Shown here: positions 12,667 through 25,602 of the stretch, piece after piece
Position numbering within the stretch: position 1 is the first letter of the stretch
Layout: each line of letters begins with the position of its first letter
DNA from: Tamarix chinensis
Taxonomy: Eukaryota; Streptophyta; Magnoliopsida; Caryophyllales; Tamaricaceae
Direction of reading: 5' to 3'
NCBI GenBank assembly: GCA_030549775.1
Contig: CM060180.1
Location: 89,319,172-89,383,171, forward strand
DNA length: 64,000 nt
The notes under the pieces: model-generated
Told to the model about the DNA's origin: nothing
Seen by the model: only the letters and a program-made list of their open reading frames with translations
Database searches by the model: none
Program-made: the position numbers and the translations under genes

Positions 12667-15344
12667 ATCCATAGAGCTCTTATCACTTCATATATCCCAT
12701 GCTTTCATGTTTTACAATCTTAAAGTAGCAAATAATCTAGGAAATGTCCTACAACCACCATACAAAGGTTTCTTTAAGTCACTCAATAACTTCTCAAATA
12801 TTTAAGGACAATCCTAAACACTTTCCTTACCCTTTTAAGTCACCTCATCTAAAGAATCTTCCTCACAGTTCTCAAATCATCCGCTAATTTCTCTCATATC
12901 TTCCTAATTTTTATATCTAAACTTTGTCTGACCATGCCTTATCCAATGACTATAACTTCTATCAAATCTATTCACAAACATGTGATGTTTTATTTTATTA
13001 GCATCGATACATTAAATATAATCACATACCAAATAGGGATAAACTAGCCCACTAGTGTTCTGAGTATGTTCCACTACAAATTTGATAAAAGATGCTATCC
13101 TCTTTATATATTCCCTAGACTTATGATCTGCATACATCGATTGCCTAGCTATAATTTTCCAATCTTTATATAACTCATGAAAAAATTACAAATTAAAGAT
13201 CTCTAAAAAATAATTCACAAACTATTCACACTTATAAGCAATTCATATATGTATAATATATTGGGCTATTATGTTACTAGAAAGGCCTTAGCACAATTAA
13301 ATCTGCACTTAAGACTAAATCATGTACCATATATAGAAACCATTGCAAAAATACTGAGGCTTTCTTTTAGATTAATGTAACAGACTACAAAGCTCGCATG
13401 TATCTAGGTACAAACATACATACATACATATATACATACATACATACATGCATGCATGCATGCATATAGATATATATATTTCATACAAGGGTTCAAACTA
13501 TAAATGATATACATACTACATGAAAGACCAAAAACTATAAGAACCCTAAGGCAAAACCAAAGCTATTTACATCAAAGGGTTATTATAGCCTAAGAACTAA
13601 AAGAAACCATCCTATAAAGAGTCATCTATTAACATTAGCCATCACTCGAGGTCAATCATCTCAAAGAATCATATATTCCCTCATTTCATCATTAGAGAGC
13701 CCATCAACCCTGGTGAAAACTCTAGGGTAACCAAGGTAGATACTCATATGTAAGCTATGACAAAGCCTCTAGTGGTCATTTATCACCATAAACTCTTTGG
13801 CTATTTGATCATAATGCCTCACAAACACTACACCCTCAACAAATATCGGTCGTGGCACATTAGTAATAAAAACTCTAGATAACTAAATGTAACCCTTGTT
13901 AATGGCTCCATTGGAGGGAGGGTCAGCATCAAGTGATACAATCTAAATATATATGGATCAAAATATGAAAATCTCACCTTTCATCGACCTATATCCTTAT
14001 ATAAGAACATTATATGACTCCAAGTATCCACATAGAGAAAAATCCTCAAATGTGGTGAAGGGTATGTAAAGGGTAAGTGTGAAATTTTGATTCCTACAAA
14101 ATATAACAACCACTAAATATTATCATCAATGTTACTCTCTAGGTCTTCTAAATTCCAAAATATGTAAATTCCTCAATCAAACTAATCATAAATATATTAT
14201 ATCATATTTTAACCTAATAAAAGTGTGGTCATGGTGGTTATGTAAGAGTAATACCTAATATTGTACAAGTACACAAAACAACAAGCAATAAATATCATGT
14301 CAAAAAATAACAATGAAATAAATAAATCAAGTATTAAAAAACCCTATAGTCAGTAAAAATAAAATTTTGCCAATATTTCAATACCACCATATTCGGTAAA
14401 AAGACCTTAAAACAAAATCAAACAAAACTAATGTAGAAATTAAGTAGCACAAAACCTAAAACTTTCAAGAATAAGTAACAACAAATAAATAATAATTCTC
14501 TCAAATAGGCTAAAAACCATGAGCATACATCAAAATATCACTAGTGTTTGCCATAGAGAATTATTGTGGTGCAAACCTTTGTTGCTACTCAATATTGCCG
14601 CAAATCAACAACAAGGAGGAACGAATATAGCATGTATAGTGAGAAAAGTAAAACATTAGGGCATAAACATATATAAAATAAGGTAAAGGACACAAGTGTA
14701 AAGTTAATGCTCATCGGAGTTAGGATTGGAATGAAGATGTAAGCCGCTACTGCCTCAACTTCAAATCTATTACAAATCCCAAAAGTTAGTGAGAGAGGAA
14801 ACTTGAAAATTAGACTTAAAAGGAAACCTATTTACTATATGCAAGTCCTATGAACGAGCCACCACTAACAAGAATAAAAAAGGATAAAACCCAAAATTTC
14901 AAAATTGAAAATCTAAAGAAGAGGATGGAAATGATAATGAAGAGAATCAAAGCATATCGAAAAACAACAACTCAATCTCTTGGATGGTGGAATATGGTGG
15001 TGAGGGTGAGGAATAACACCAAGAGGAATGTACTACTAGAGAATATGGGAGAACACTTATAGGCCAGATATGCATAAAGGAAGAATGCTGAACAAAACAC
15101 TCAATAATGCACTATTAGAGAATGGTTAGGAGAAATGATGTGGATGAAGTACAAGGTGGTTCTAGTGGTGATAAGTAAAGGGCTGAGGGTGAAGGTTTTT
15201 TAAGTAGAGAGTAGGAGGGGTTGAAAGAAAATGTGGTGTTATGAGTTGAAAGTGAAGAGTGTATGGCGTTGATGTTTTGTCACAATAGTTTCGTGAAACC
15301 TATTATTAATGTTCTATTATTAAATTTGGTTTCTATAGTAGTGT
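12667..15344 (-). mobile_element. CACTA element remnant, 5' part with terminal repeat
   Basis: Continues the TNP2 region broken at 4045. The blocks at 12667-12900 ('ctcttatcact...') and 13060-13170 ('tccctagac', 'ttttccaatct') align with 41715-42000 and 42150-42240. The block at 14440-14570 aligns with 42740-42870. At 15329-15344 the plus strand reads GGTTTCTATAGTAGTG. Its reverse complement CACTACTATAGAAACC is a typical CACTA terminal inverted repeat, so this is the probable 5' end of a minus-strand element. The opposite terminus was not found. No open transposase frame survives. The 70-residue frame at 14850 has no recognisable domain. Confidence 0.65.
13414..13480. repeat. (CATA)n/(CATG)n microsatellite
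   Basis: A run of cata units passes into catg units, then a short ta run, within the CACTA remnant. Confidence 0.95.
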
Positions 15345-16490
15345 ATGGTGCACATCATATGACCAATTGCCAAGTTAGTAAAATTTAATATAAAAATAAA
15401 ATAAATCATACCTAAACAAGTAATGAACATGAGTATAATTCATCTTTTTCATCCTCATACCTTCTTCTTCTTCTTTTGTTTTTCCTATAATTTTTTTTCT
15501 TCTATTCAACCCAACCAAATTTGATCTCTATCGATGATCTTTTTTTAAGATTTTTAATTCTTCAGTTCTTCTCAATTAATTTCTTTTTTGATCTTCTTTG
15601 GTTTTGCTAAAACTTTGTTCTCAATCAAATTTGTTATTCAATTATGTTGTTTTATGATTTTATGTTTATGTAATTTGTTTTATTAGAGTTTGTTGATGTT
15701 TTTAATATCTCTGCTTTTTGAACTATGCTAAATTTTAGTGAAATAAGTGAAAGTTGTGTAAACTTTGGTGAAATATATACGCGTTTGTGGTGAAAGATAT
15801 AAACTAAACTAATTAAATTTAATTACAAAAATAATGAAAATTTATAAGGAAATAATGGTAAAAGATGAGTTTAAATTTTGGTAAAATATATGTGTGCCTA
15901 TGGTAAAAGTTATGTATAGAGCTGATGAAATTTTATTAGATTAATGTTGAAGATTTCTAGAAAGATAATTGTAAAGCATATGTTGAAGTATGGAGTAATT
16001 TCAAGTAGACAATGGTGAAAATATGGACAGTTAGAGTGAAAGATCAAATTATGTAAAATAGTTGTTGTATTTAAAGTAATTACAATGGTAAAAGATATGA
16101 GAAATAATTTTAAAAATCAATTATACTATAAGAAGAGGTAAGGGTACGTGAACTAAGAAAAATTAAAGTCCCCCCATCCTCTTCAGTGTCAATTAGACCT
16201 TTAATAACCCTTCCCATAGTCATGGGAAGTATGTCTTCATCTACATTGGATGTTAGCTTCTCCATCAGAAAATTTAAGCGTAGAAGAGGCAATGGAACGT
16301 GAACTAAGGAAATTTTGAGCGAAGACAAGGTAGGGGACCTAGGGGTATATGAACAACGAAACATTTGAGTAGAGAGGAGGAAATAGATCACGGGCTTTAA
16401 ATTTTAAAGTGTATGCAATAGTCATAGACCATGTGTTTGGACACCATGAAATCTTATATAAATATCATTTTATAGAGGTATGGTGTAGTG
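15345..16490. other. AT-rich stretch without a recognisable gene
   Basis: I see no coding region, RNA gene or element end. A 93-residue minus-strand frame lies at 16110-16391. It spans a short duplicated motif ('acgtgaactaag' near 16145 and 16298) but has no recognised domain, so I leave it uncalled. A pyrimidine-rich patch lies at 15440-15620. Confidence 0.5.
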
Positions 16491-18340
16491 GCAGACAGGG
16501 ATACTCTAAAAGCAACATTTGAATTAAACTATTTCTATTATTCATAATAAACATATTTGGATAAAACTAATGTGGGTAAATTTCTTATTTATGTTATATT
16601 TAATGCTGCTATTTTATTTTACTATATTCAAAACTAGAACAATATTTGAATGAAGTTAATGTGTGCCACTTGCTTTATTTATGTTATATTTAATGTTGCA
16701 ATTTTATTTTATTATATTCAATACTTTTAATATGTTAAAAAATATATATTAAAGTAGTTATTTTTATCTTAGTCATGTTCAATGTAGTTATTTCATTTTT
16801 CCATATTCAATTAGTATTTTTTTATTATTAGAAACTAAAGAATAAATTTATATAAATTTTATTTTTTTAAATTAAAATATTTAAAATATCATATTTTATT
16901 ATTTTGTTATTTGATGAGTTGTTTTTTTTTGTAGAGTATAAGTTGATTATGTTATGAATAAATGTGCCCCTTCTCTCAAATTAATTCTTAAAACAAAAAC
17001 ATTTGAATGAAACTAATTCACAACAAAAATATCTGGAAAAAAATATTGTGTATCAACTACCTTTTTATGTTATATTTAATGTTGTTATTTTATTTTAATA
17101 TATTCAAAACTAAAGCAATATTTTATTTTTCTATATTCAATACTTTTAGTATTGTAAAAAAAAATATTAAAGTAGCTGCTTTTATCTTATTCATGTTTAC
17201 TGTTTAGTGTAGTTATTTCATTTTGCCATATTCAATTAGTAGTTTTTTTTATTTGAAGCATACGAATAATTTCATATAAATGATATATTGATAAATTAAA
17301 ATATCCTAAAATATCATATTTTATTATTTCTTTTTTGATGAGTTGTTTTTTAGAGTATAAGTTGTTTATTTTATGAATAAAAAAGCCCCTTATCTGAAAT
17401 TAACTCTTGCAATAACAACATTTGAATGAAACTAATTCACAACAACAATATATGAATAAAATTAATTTGTATCAATTTCCTTATTTTTGTTATATTCAAC
17501 GTTGCTACGTTATTTTACAATAGTAAAACTAAAAGAAATATTCGAATGAACTTAATTTGTGTCAATTACTTCACTTATGTTATATTTAATGTTGTCATTT
17601 TATTTTACTAAATTTAATACTTTTGGTATTATAAAAAATATATTAAAGTAGATGTTTTTATCATAGTCATGTTCATTGTAGTTATTTCATTGTGCCATAT
17701 TCAATTAGTATTTTTAAAATTATAAACATAAGAATAATTTCAAGTAAGTGTTATATTAGTAAATTAAAATACCTTAAAATACCATCTTCTTCTTCTACTT
17801 CTGCTTCTTCTATTGTTTTTTTGTAGAGTATAAGTTTCTTATGTCATAAATAAACATGGCCCTTCTCTCAAATTAGTTCTTAAAACAACAACTTTGAATG
17901 AAAGTAATTCAGAAGTGTAGTATTTAAATAAAATTAATGTGTATCAATTGTCTTATTTAAGTTATAATTAACGTTGCTATTTTATTTTAATATATTAAAA
18001 TTAAAGAAATATTTAAATGAAGTCAATGTGTGCCAGTTGCTTTATTTATGCTATATTTAATGTTGTTATTTCATTTTCCTATATTCAATACTTTTAGTAT
18101 TATAAAAATAATATTAAAGTAGTATATTTTTTAGTTATGTTCCATGTAGTTATTTAATTTTTCCATATTCATTTTTTTTACCAGAAACATAAGAATAGTT
18201 TCATATAATGTCAAATTGGTAAATTAAATATCAAAAATATCATTTTTTATTAGTTTGTTACCTGTTTAGCTGCTTATGTTTTTTTAGAAATTTCCTCATG
18301 TTATGAGTAAACGTACTTATTCTAATTAGGTTAGACATTT
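16491..18340. repeat. Tandem array, about 420-490-bp unit, four copies
   Basis: A unit containing 'aacatttgaatgaaact', then 'ttatgttatatttaatg', then 'catattcaattagta', then 'gagtataagtt' recurs. Copies of the first block start near 16511, 16998, 17416 and 17883. The 'gagtataagtt' block lies at about 16934, 17353 and 17825. Spacing varies from 418 to 487 bp because of indels. The units are very AT-rich, all point the same way, and are clearly diverged. I do not recognise the family. It could be a local satellite or a repeated subterminal part of a transposon. Confidence 0.75.
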
Positions 18341-18984
18341 ATTTAACTTTAATTATGCTTGTAGTAATTATAGGGGTCCTACTAGCTATTATTTTTATTA
18401 AGAAAAGTTATGAACTTGTATGATTAATAAATGACCGAATGGTGTTTTGGTGAGAAATTTAGAAAAATGTAAGATAATGTCTTGGTTGTGAAAAAAAACA
18501 AAATATGTATAAGATAAAAGAATCATGTACTCTTTCTAATGGTACATATATTATCAATAATAAAAAAAAATATAAAATTATTATTTATTATATTATACAA
18601 TGATGCTATGATGTCATATATATAACTCCACCATTGATTAGATATGTGCAAAATTAGGGTAATCACCTAACCTTTCCAACTTGACTTGCTCACAACCTTT
18701 AGTTGACCCTGTCCATAAGGCCCATGGGCTTAAGCCAACCTCTTTTAGTTTAGGCCTAATTAAATATGGTCTAATTCTAAAAAATTCATGAGTATTTGTG
18801 AATTTTTATCGGTCAAATATTCTTTTATTTGTTATTAGTCTATCTATTAATATAAATAAGATAACTCTCTGTTGCTGTTACCTTTTTTTTCCTTTTCATA
18901 AGATGACTTATATTTTAATAATTTTTATTAAAATAATATGTTTTTAAACTAGTTATTTTTAGGAAAATGTTATTAATGATATAG
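18341..18984. other. AT-rich stretch, nothing recognised
   Basis: Homopolymer-rich AT sequence with no open frame of note and no element boundaries that I can support. Confidence 0.5.
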
Positions 18985-20263
18985 TGTAATAGCCTAAAAT
19001 TTTTCCACCCTAATTTATGGTCAATTAGTCTTTTAATTTCACCCTTAATCCTTAACTCGTAAATTATCCACTCAACCATTAAACCTTTTATTTTCACTTT
19101 TTGTTTTTCTTCAACCTCACTCTCATATGAGCCCTCTTTACTGGTGTCTTTCTGAGATGGTCTAGTCAAACAAATCATTACAGAAACCTAACTTCGCTTC
19201 ACCTCCCCCATGCCTCTACTACTTATCTTTTGTCAACGACTGGCTTGGCCCTACCTAGGCCATCTCATTCAAGATCAATTGCATGCAACCAAGCACCATA
19301 CATTCTCCGCTCTTATCTCCTACCATTTTATTTCAAACCCAAAACTAGAGCCTCTTCCTCCCTCTTCATTTGCTCTAAAATTCTCCTCTAACAATTTCTT
19401 TGTTCCTTCTTGTGGTTCATAGTTGTTTATGTTTGAACTTCACCATTTTTATCTTCTTATTTTGTAGCTAATGCATGCCCCACCACCACCACCACTTGCA
19501 TCCATATCTCACACAGCCACCTATCGTTTACACCACCTAATTTACATCATCGACACAACCTTTACCACCACATGTGAGTACCTCATACCATAAGCCATTT
19601 TTTGTGTCCAAGGCTCACATTTTTGCCCCCTTTCAATATGATTTGTTCACGCAAGTATCCCCTAACAACACCACTCCCTCATGTAGCTAAGCCACCCTCA
19701 ACCACATCAAATTCTTGCATTGGTTCTCTTTGACTTTCCTTCACTTTTGCCTTACCTTTCCTTGCTTTGTCTACGCATGCTAACCTCTTATTTTTGTAGC
19801 TTTTAGGTGTTCATACAATATTGGAAAAAGGTGAGTATGAGACTATTATTTTGTTTGCTTAGCGACCAAAGTTGTTTTTTTATTATTATAAGGATATGCC
19901 TCATGTAGAATAATTTTTGAATGTATTATGTTGTTCCTTATTAATATTTTGATAGAATGTTGTTGTAGAATCATGTTTAGGCTTTATTTCAAATTATATG
20001 CATGTATTACTTGGTGAATTTATGATATTATGTAATTTTTTTAATCTTAGGGCATTTGGGTTAAATTATGAGTTTAATTTGTATTGGGGGGGTATTCTAT
20101 TATAGGGGCGATGGTTGGAAAATTGCTAAGATAAAAATTCAAAGAGGGTGTTATTGGAGCAATAGAGAGCATAAAGTTTGGTGGCTGTAATTAATGAGGT
20201 AAGAAGAGAGAAATGAGGGGTATTTATAGGTGAGAGATGGTGTGCAAATGGCTAGATAGTTGA
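18985..20263 (+). mobile_element. LTR-like fragments
   Basis: 18985 begins TGTAATAGCC and is followed by AT-rich and then CT-rich DNA, the order expected for a plus-oriented gypsy LTR start. No matching end was found. The last 150 bases (about 20100-20263) instead look like a minus-oriented LTR piece, with a minus-strand TATA box CTATAAATACC at 20219-20230. So at least two fragments seem to be joined. The 70-residue frame at 19210 is low-complexity and not believed. Confidence 0.4.
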
Positions 20264-22012
20264 TGTAACACCTCTAAAATTTACAGTTGAAAATTTTCTT
20301 TTGTTATGAAAAATCATGCATTGAAAATGGAGGGGGTATTACCACTATAATCAGTACAAGATTGACCCATAGCCAATCTCATACTAACCACATGGCTAAA
20401 GGTTTAAAAAATCATTAACAAGGATGCAAGCAATAAAAGCATTAATATTTCAACATTGATTAATAAAACCAAAGAACACAAATATTAAGGTTAATACATA
20501 ACCGAAATAAAGTATAAAACAATGCATGCTACGAGGGAATGAAAAAGACAGAAATAACAAAAAATAATAAGTATGGAAAAGACCCTCTTGGACCCCACTC
20601 TAGATACATTAGATCATCACTCTACCCCAACCAAGTCATCATATGCATCAAATTTAGCAAGGGCACCATCTCATACTTACACAGACTTATGAGGGGCTAT
20701 TACTCATAGGAATCATCAATACTCATGATAGAGGTAATTAGTACACTACCTACTGAGTAAGGTAACCATATAGCTAAGATAGGGCATATCATATAAAAGT
20801 TAGAGAATGCAAGTAATAAGTTACTTAGATTAATCACCATTATTAGAATTTAAGCCATTAAAACCGTCTTTACACATATCTCAAATTATATCCACGTGAG
20901 TATGGAAACCCCACTATTATGGTTGATGGAATGGAAATAACTAATCCATGGCATAATACACTTGACCATTATTATAGCCAGTGGAATGGTCTCAAGGATA
21001 AAACACTTCTGCTACAACTATAGTCGGTGGAACTAAAATCATCCTAAACCTAACCCCAGCTTATGTGGTGTTCCACTATAAGTGATTAGTATCTTTTTCA
21101 TGATTTCTTATCATCTAATGTTTGGTTTATTGATATGGAAACCCTCACTACTATAGCTGGTGGAATAGAAACTCTAACCCTAGGCAAAGCATACCTGGCC
21201 ACTACTATTGCCAATAGAACAGTCTCCAGAGTAAGAATGCTTCTGGCCACTATTATTACAAGTGGAACAGAAATCATCCTAAACTTAGTCCTGACTCAAT
21301 AATCTTCCACTTTAAGTGATTAGTATTTTATTCCACAAGTAACCCTAAACTATGTATGCATGCCTCTAATGGAATTCCCCGACTCATTATCACTTTCCCC
21401 CCCCAGACTTCCTAAATAACCCTATCCCATAACTTGGGACCTCTACACTCCCCAAGACTCTAAAACCTCCCTTTCTCCTTCCACCCTACTCACCCTAAAT
21501 CTAAAAGCCTCCACACATGTGGTTCAAGGCCCACTTTTCCATTTCTACACCTAGGCTCACCATTGCCTATTAGGGTTTCCCCTTGAAACCCTAATCTAGC
21601 CTATGTGGCCTTAGCCTCTCCCTATCCTTCGCAGCCTACACTACCCCTTGATTCCAACACCATCACTCCACTCAACCCACTCCAAACATCACAAACTAAC
21701 TCTTCAACTTCCCCAAGTGATAATAAACCTTACTTAGTCACCCCAAAACCCTAAGACACCCCTTTTCTTTTTACAACTCCCTCCCACGCACAACTCCGCC
21801 CTCTATTTAATTTAACTCTCACCCTACATATGAAACACTCCTCCTTATAAGCCAAAGTACAACCAACCTCTTTTAACTCTCTCATAATACCCCTATACTT
21901 AGGGTTTTTCCCCAATAAGCCTAATTAAGCTCCCATGCATACTTCCACCAACCCATATACTAACTCTTCCCCAAGAACTCCAATCACTCAAAATACACTT
22001 TCCTCCCCATGT

Positions 22013-22848
22013 TTTGATGTATGTGGGAGTATGAAATTATCAATTATGTAAAACCAATGCTTAATTATATTGGAATTAGGAAGAATAATATTTGAAAATG
22101 GTGAATTGAATAAGAAGATGTTTAAAGAGGGTAGAATAAGTATGATGATGATTTGAGATGGTGTTGATGATTCAATGGTGATGGATTAGTGACAGAGATG
22201 ATTTGAATTTGATGAGATGATCATGATCATGATGCTTCGACAATGATGAGATGATGATGATGATGATGATTTGATAATTAGGGTTTGAAGATGGATGGTT
22301 TTGTGGGTTAGGGTTGAGGTAAGGGTTTAGTTTCAAAAATTATGGTTAGGGTTTTTCAAATTAGGGCTTCGATTTTGGGATGTGTTTTGGACGATGAATA
22401 TAGTTAATAATGGCATAGATTATGGAGTTTAGAACATATAGTACTTAATCTCTAGTTCACTAAGATGAAGAGATTAAAGGTTTCAAGATTAATTGTTCAC
22501 ACATATTCAATTAAACTTGAGATGAACTCACACATAATTCAATACTTGTAGTTTGCATTCAACTTCAATTTAATCTTGATATATCTCTAATCTTGGGTTC
22601 TATGGCTTTGTATAGCCAAGGATACCAATTACAAGATACTAGCTAAAAGATATAATTCTTCAAAATATACCTAGATAAAAGATACTAGAATATAGAATAT
22701 GCTAAAAGATACTAGAATATAGAGTATTCTTAAAAAAAGGTAGATTCATGCTACTTTATTCTCTAGCTAATCTCTAACTCTACTAATTAATTAATTAATT
22801 AACAAAATCAAATAATATACACATATAATTTGCATATTATTTCCCCCA
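22013..22848. mobile_element. Insertion of unknown type inside the LTR
   Basis: The C-rich LTR sequence is interrupted here by G-rich and then AT-rich DNA, resuming at about 22849. Both junctions carry 'ccccatg'-like sequence, but a clean duplication cannot be fixed. The insert has a GATGAT run (22180-22270), repeated 'aagatactagaatatag' (about 22677 and 22703) and a TTAA run (22780-22801). The text around 22600 ('tgtatagccaagg') resembles copia solo LTRs, which is only an impression. Confidence 0.35.
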
Positions 22849-23674
22849 TGCACATAGCCATACACTATATGCATGCCATGCACATGCACGTATACACCTA
22901 GTAACTTGTATAGTATGTTTCATCTATAACTAGCATCTAACCATCCGCTTGTCTTCAATTTTGTGGGAGATCCTTTCTAAATGAAGAACAATTATTTTCA
23001 TAATGATGAATTTCAAATATTGAGTGTTTTCTCCTACATTATGTTCAACCCTCAAACTAACTTTTCCTACGTAAGCTTTTTCCCTATGCAAAGACTAAAC
23101 ACCCCATGCATGACTCACACTTTCCATGCAAGATTTTATCCTAACCCTTCATTTTATTACTTTCTTCCCTTATTTTCTCCTCCATATTTCATAATGTACT
23201 TAAGCTTTTATCCACTTCTCCTTACTCACTTAAATCTCTTTATTTCTATTAGTTACCCACAACCACTCAAACCTATCTAAGGCCTCTAAGCATGCATGCC
23301 ATACCATAACAACCATGCATAAGAGTATGGCATCTATAACAAGTCATATCACCCATATTACACATAATATAAATAACACATAACATACATTTTCTCCTTG
23401 CAAGCCAAACTACACTACACACATATTTATTCCACATTCACACATAAGTACACATCACATGCCATTACACCTATAAACACATAATTCATAATAAAACCCA
23501 AATCCTTAACTATATCATTACCTAATAGGAATCTAGGCTTGTAGAATGAATCCTACGCCTCCTCACGGGAAGGGTTTTGCTCACAAATTATAAAAATAGC
23601 ATACTAGTCATTTAACCTTCTTCCCACTCATTTTTTGTTTTTCTTTATTTTCTTAATTAAATATTAGTAATCAT

Positions 23675-23737
23675 AACAACAACAACAACAACAATAACAA
23701 CAACAAAAACGACAATAATAATAATAATGTTAATAAT
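23675..23737. repeat. AAC/AAT simple repeat
   Basis: Interrupted aac and aat triplets within the LTR. Confidence 0.9.
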
Positions 23738-24462
23738 AACAACATATTTATAATAAAATATACTAAGTAGAAGGGATAAGGGTATTACCAAAAGGGATAG
23801 TAGGTAAAGGGGTGGCAACGGTGTACGGGTGTAGAAGGGATAAGAGCATTACGAAAAGGGACAGTAGGTAAAGGGGTGGCAGCAGTGTATGGGGGTGATG
23901 GTGGTTTTAAAAGAAGGATTTTGGGGTTGGAAATGATGAGAGGAGTTAGGGTTTCTAGGTTTAAAGGGATTATGGTGGCTCTAGTGGTGCCTCACGATAG
24001 CGGTTCAGGTGGCAACAGTGGCAGCGGCTGAGAGGAAAGAAGAGAAAAGGAGGATGGAGGGGGAAGAAAAGGGAATTTGTGGTGTGGTAAGGTAGGGGAG
24101 AGTTTTCTAGATAGGAAGGGAGGCAATGAGGGTGGTGGTTGCTATGGTGGTGGTGGCAGTGAGGGGGTATAAAATAGCTTCCTAGTTTACATAATTGGGG
24201 AGAGAAAATGAAGGAGATTTAGGGGTATGTAGGAGGTTAATTGGGTGGAGGGTGATTTAGGGAAGAGGAAGGAAGGGTGTGGTGATGATGGTGCAGCGCG
24301 ATGGTGGCTATAACGACTGTTGAAGTGGCTGTGTGAGTTAGGCTGGGGCTGTTTAATAGTTAGAAAAAGAGAGGAATAAGAGATTAGGGGGTGTATTTAT
24401 AAAGGGAAATGGCTGGGGGAAGTGGACAACGAAGGGAAAAAAATAAGGGGAGGGGGTGGTTG

Positions 24463-24768
24463 TGTAACACCCCGAGTCGACACGACCACACGGGGGCTAC
24501 CTTGAAGTGCTTTTTGGGATTGATCGGCTGGCCCCACAGATCAACACGAGTCCTTTTAGCACGCTTTGTCCTCACTCACGTGCTTCCCGAGAAACTTTCA
24601 GAAAATTTCCAAAACTTCCCAGGAGGTCACCCATCCTAAAATTGCTCCAAGGCCAGCACGCTTAACCGTGGAGTTCTTAGGATGGAATCACCAAAAAGAT
24701 GGTATACCATGTTGATATAAGTAGTCATATCAATCCTTATAACACTCCGCTCAAATTGGGGTATTACA
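24463..24768 (-). mobile_element. Cassandra-type TRIM solo LTR, TSD ggttg
   Basis: A 306-bp element begins TGTAACACCCCGAG and ends GGGGTATTACA. It is flanked by perfect 5-bp duplications ggttg at 24458-24462 and 24769-24773. On the minus strand its middle contains AGGATGGGTGACCTCCTGGG and GGTTAAGCGTGC, nearly identical to plant 5S rRNA. Cassandra elements are small non-coding plant retrotransposons whose LTRs carry a 5S-derived Pol III promoter. Length, ends and 5S orientation all fit one LTR. Since no second LTR or interior is present, it is a solo LTR. It is inserted in the GA-rich part of the gypsy LTR at 20264. Confidence 0.93.
24613..24666 (-). promoter_or_regulatory. 5S-like internal Pol III control region
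   Basis: In the minus direction an A-box-like GGTTAAGCGTGCTGG (to about 24652) is followed, about 15 bases on, by a C-box-like AGGATGGGTGACCTCCTGGG (24637-24618). The order and spacing are those of the internal control region of 5S rRNA genes. The intermediate part is changed relative to 5S rRNA, so the locus is not a 5S gene. Confidence 0.8.
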
Positions 24769-25602
24769 GGTTGGCTGTCAGCTAATGTGCAGGCTGAAGT
24801 AGTATGTCGATAGGGAATGTTATAGGGGATACAGGGGTTAGTTCGGGGTTGCCTAAGAGAGGTGGATCATGCAAATCAGTGTTAATTGCATGCTCTATAG
24901 GTCTAGATGAGGAAAGGGGGAAGGGAAAGAGTGGGGCGGAGCTGGGAAGCAGCGATGCCTAGCAACTCTGATCAGGGGGAGGTTAAAGATAAGGGCGAAA
25001 AGGATAGAAGGGAGAAAGGGGGAAAATAGGGGGAGGAGCCTAGGTGCTTGTGCTAGGCCACACAAAGAAGAAAGAAAGAAAAAGAAAGAGTAGGCATAAG
25101 GGAGGGAAATGAAGAAAAGAAAGGGGAAGGGGGAACTAGGCCTGTGCTGGGTGTTGCCCAGTTGGTCGTGGGAGGGGAAACTAGGCCTGCGCTGAGTGTT
25201 GCCTAGTTGGTCGTGGGAGGGGAAAGGAAGAAAAAAGAAAAAGAAGAAAAGGAGAAAGGAAAGGAAGAAAAAGGGGAAGGAAAATGAAAAAAAGGAAAAA
25301 TAAGGTGGCTGGGTAGTTATGGATTTTCTTGAATTTTAGGAATAATAAAAACTAGTAATAATAATAAAATAAATTTTATTAATTATAAATTATTGTTATG
25401 ATTTAATTATAATTTATTTTAGCTTAGCAAATAATTCTAGCTTCCACCAATGAGATCCCCACATCATTTTTCTTCTATTATGGCTATAATAATAATTATT
25501 AAAATATTATTATTTATATTAGAAATAGAAAAAATAATTAAACCTTATCCAATAGTTCTTATTTTATTTTTAAATCCTAAAATAGTGTTTTAGGGTATTA
25601 TA

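Larger units (their letters stand above)
20264..25602 (-). mobile_element. Long gypsy LTR with nested insertions
   Basis: Starts TGTAACACCTC. The family blocks follow: 'aggtaaccatatagc' (20759), repeated 'cactattat...tggaat' motifs (20930-21270), 'ccctaa'-rich DNA to 22000, and 'cgcctcctcacgggaaggg' near 23557. A GA/GT-rich segment (23800-25300) holds a minus-strand TATA box at 24394-24401, and an AT-rich tail ends gggtattata at 25593-25602. The terminal dinucleotide is TA rather than CA, and flanks (gttga and attta) do not match, so the right boundary is uncertain. Two insertions lie inside: about 22013-22848 and the Cassandra LTR at 24463-24768. No coding function is visible. Confidence 0.65.

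Noticed and set aside
13375..15400. LTR starting TGTAACAGAC at 13375
   Set aside because: Downstream sequence at 14440-14570 aligns with the other CACTA copy, so this is CACTA sequence. No LTR end was found.
24612..24700. Possible 5S rRNA gene
   Set aside because: Only the control-region half resembles 5S rRNA; the rest differs. It sits inside a 306-bp LTR with target duplication, so it is a Cassandra element.
20264..25602. Complete insertion with target duplication
   Set aside because: Flanking pentamers (gttga and attta) differ and the right end reads TA, so boundaries remain provisional.
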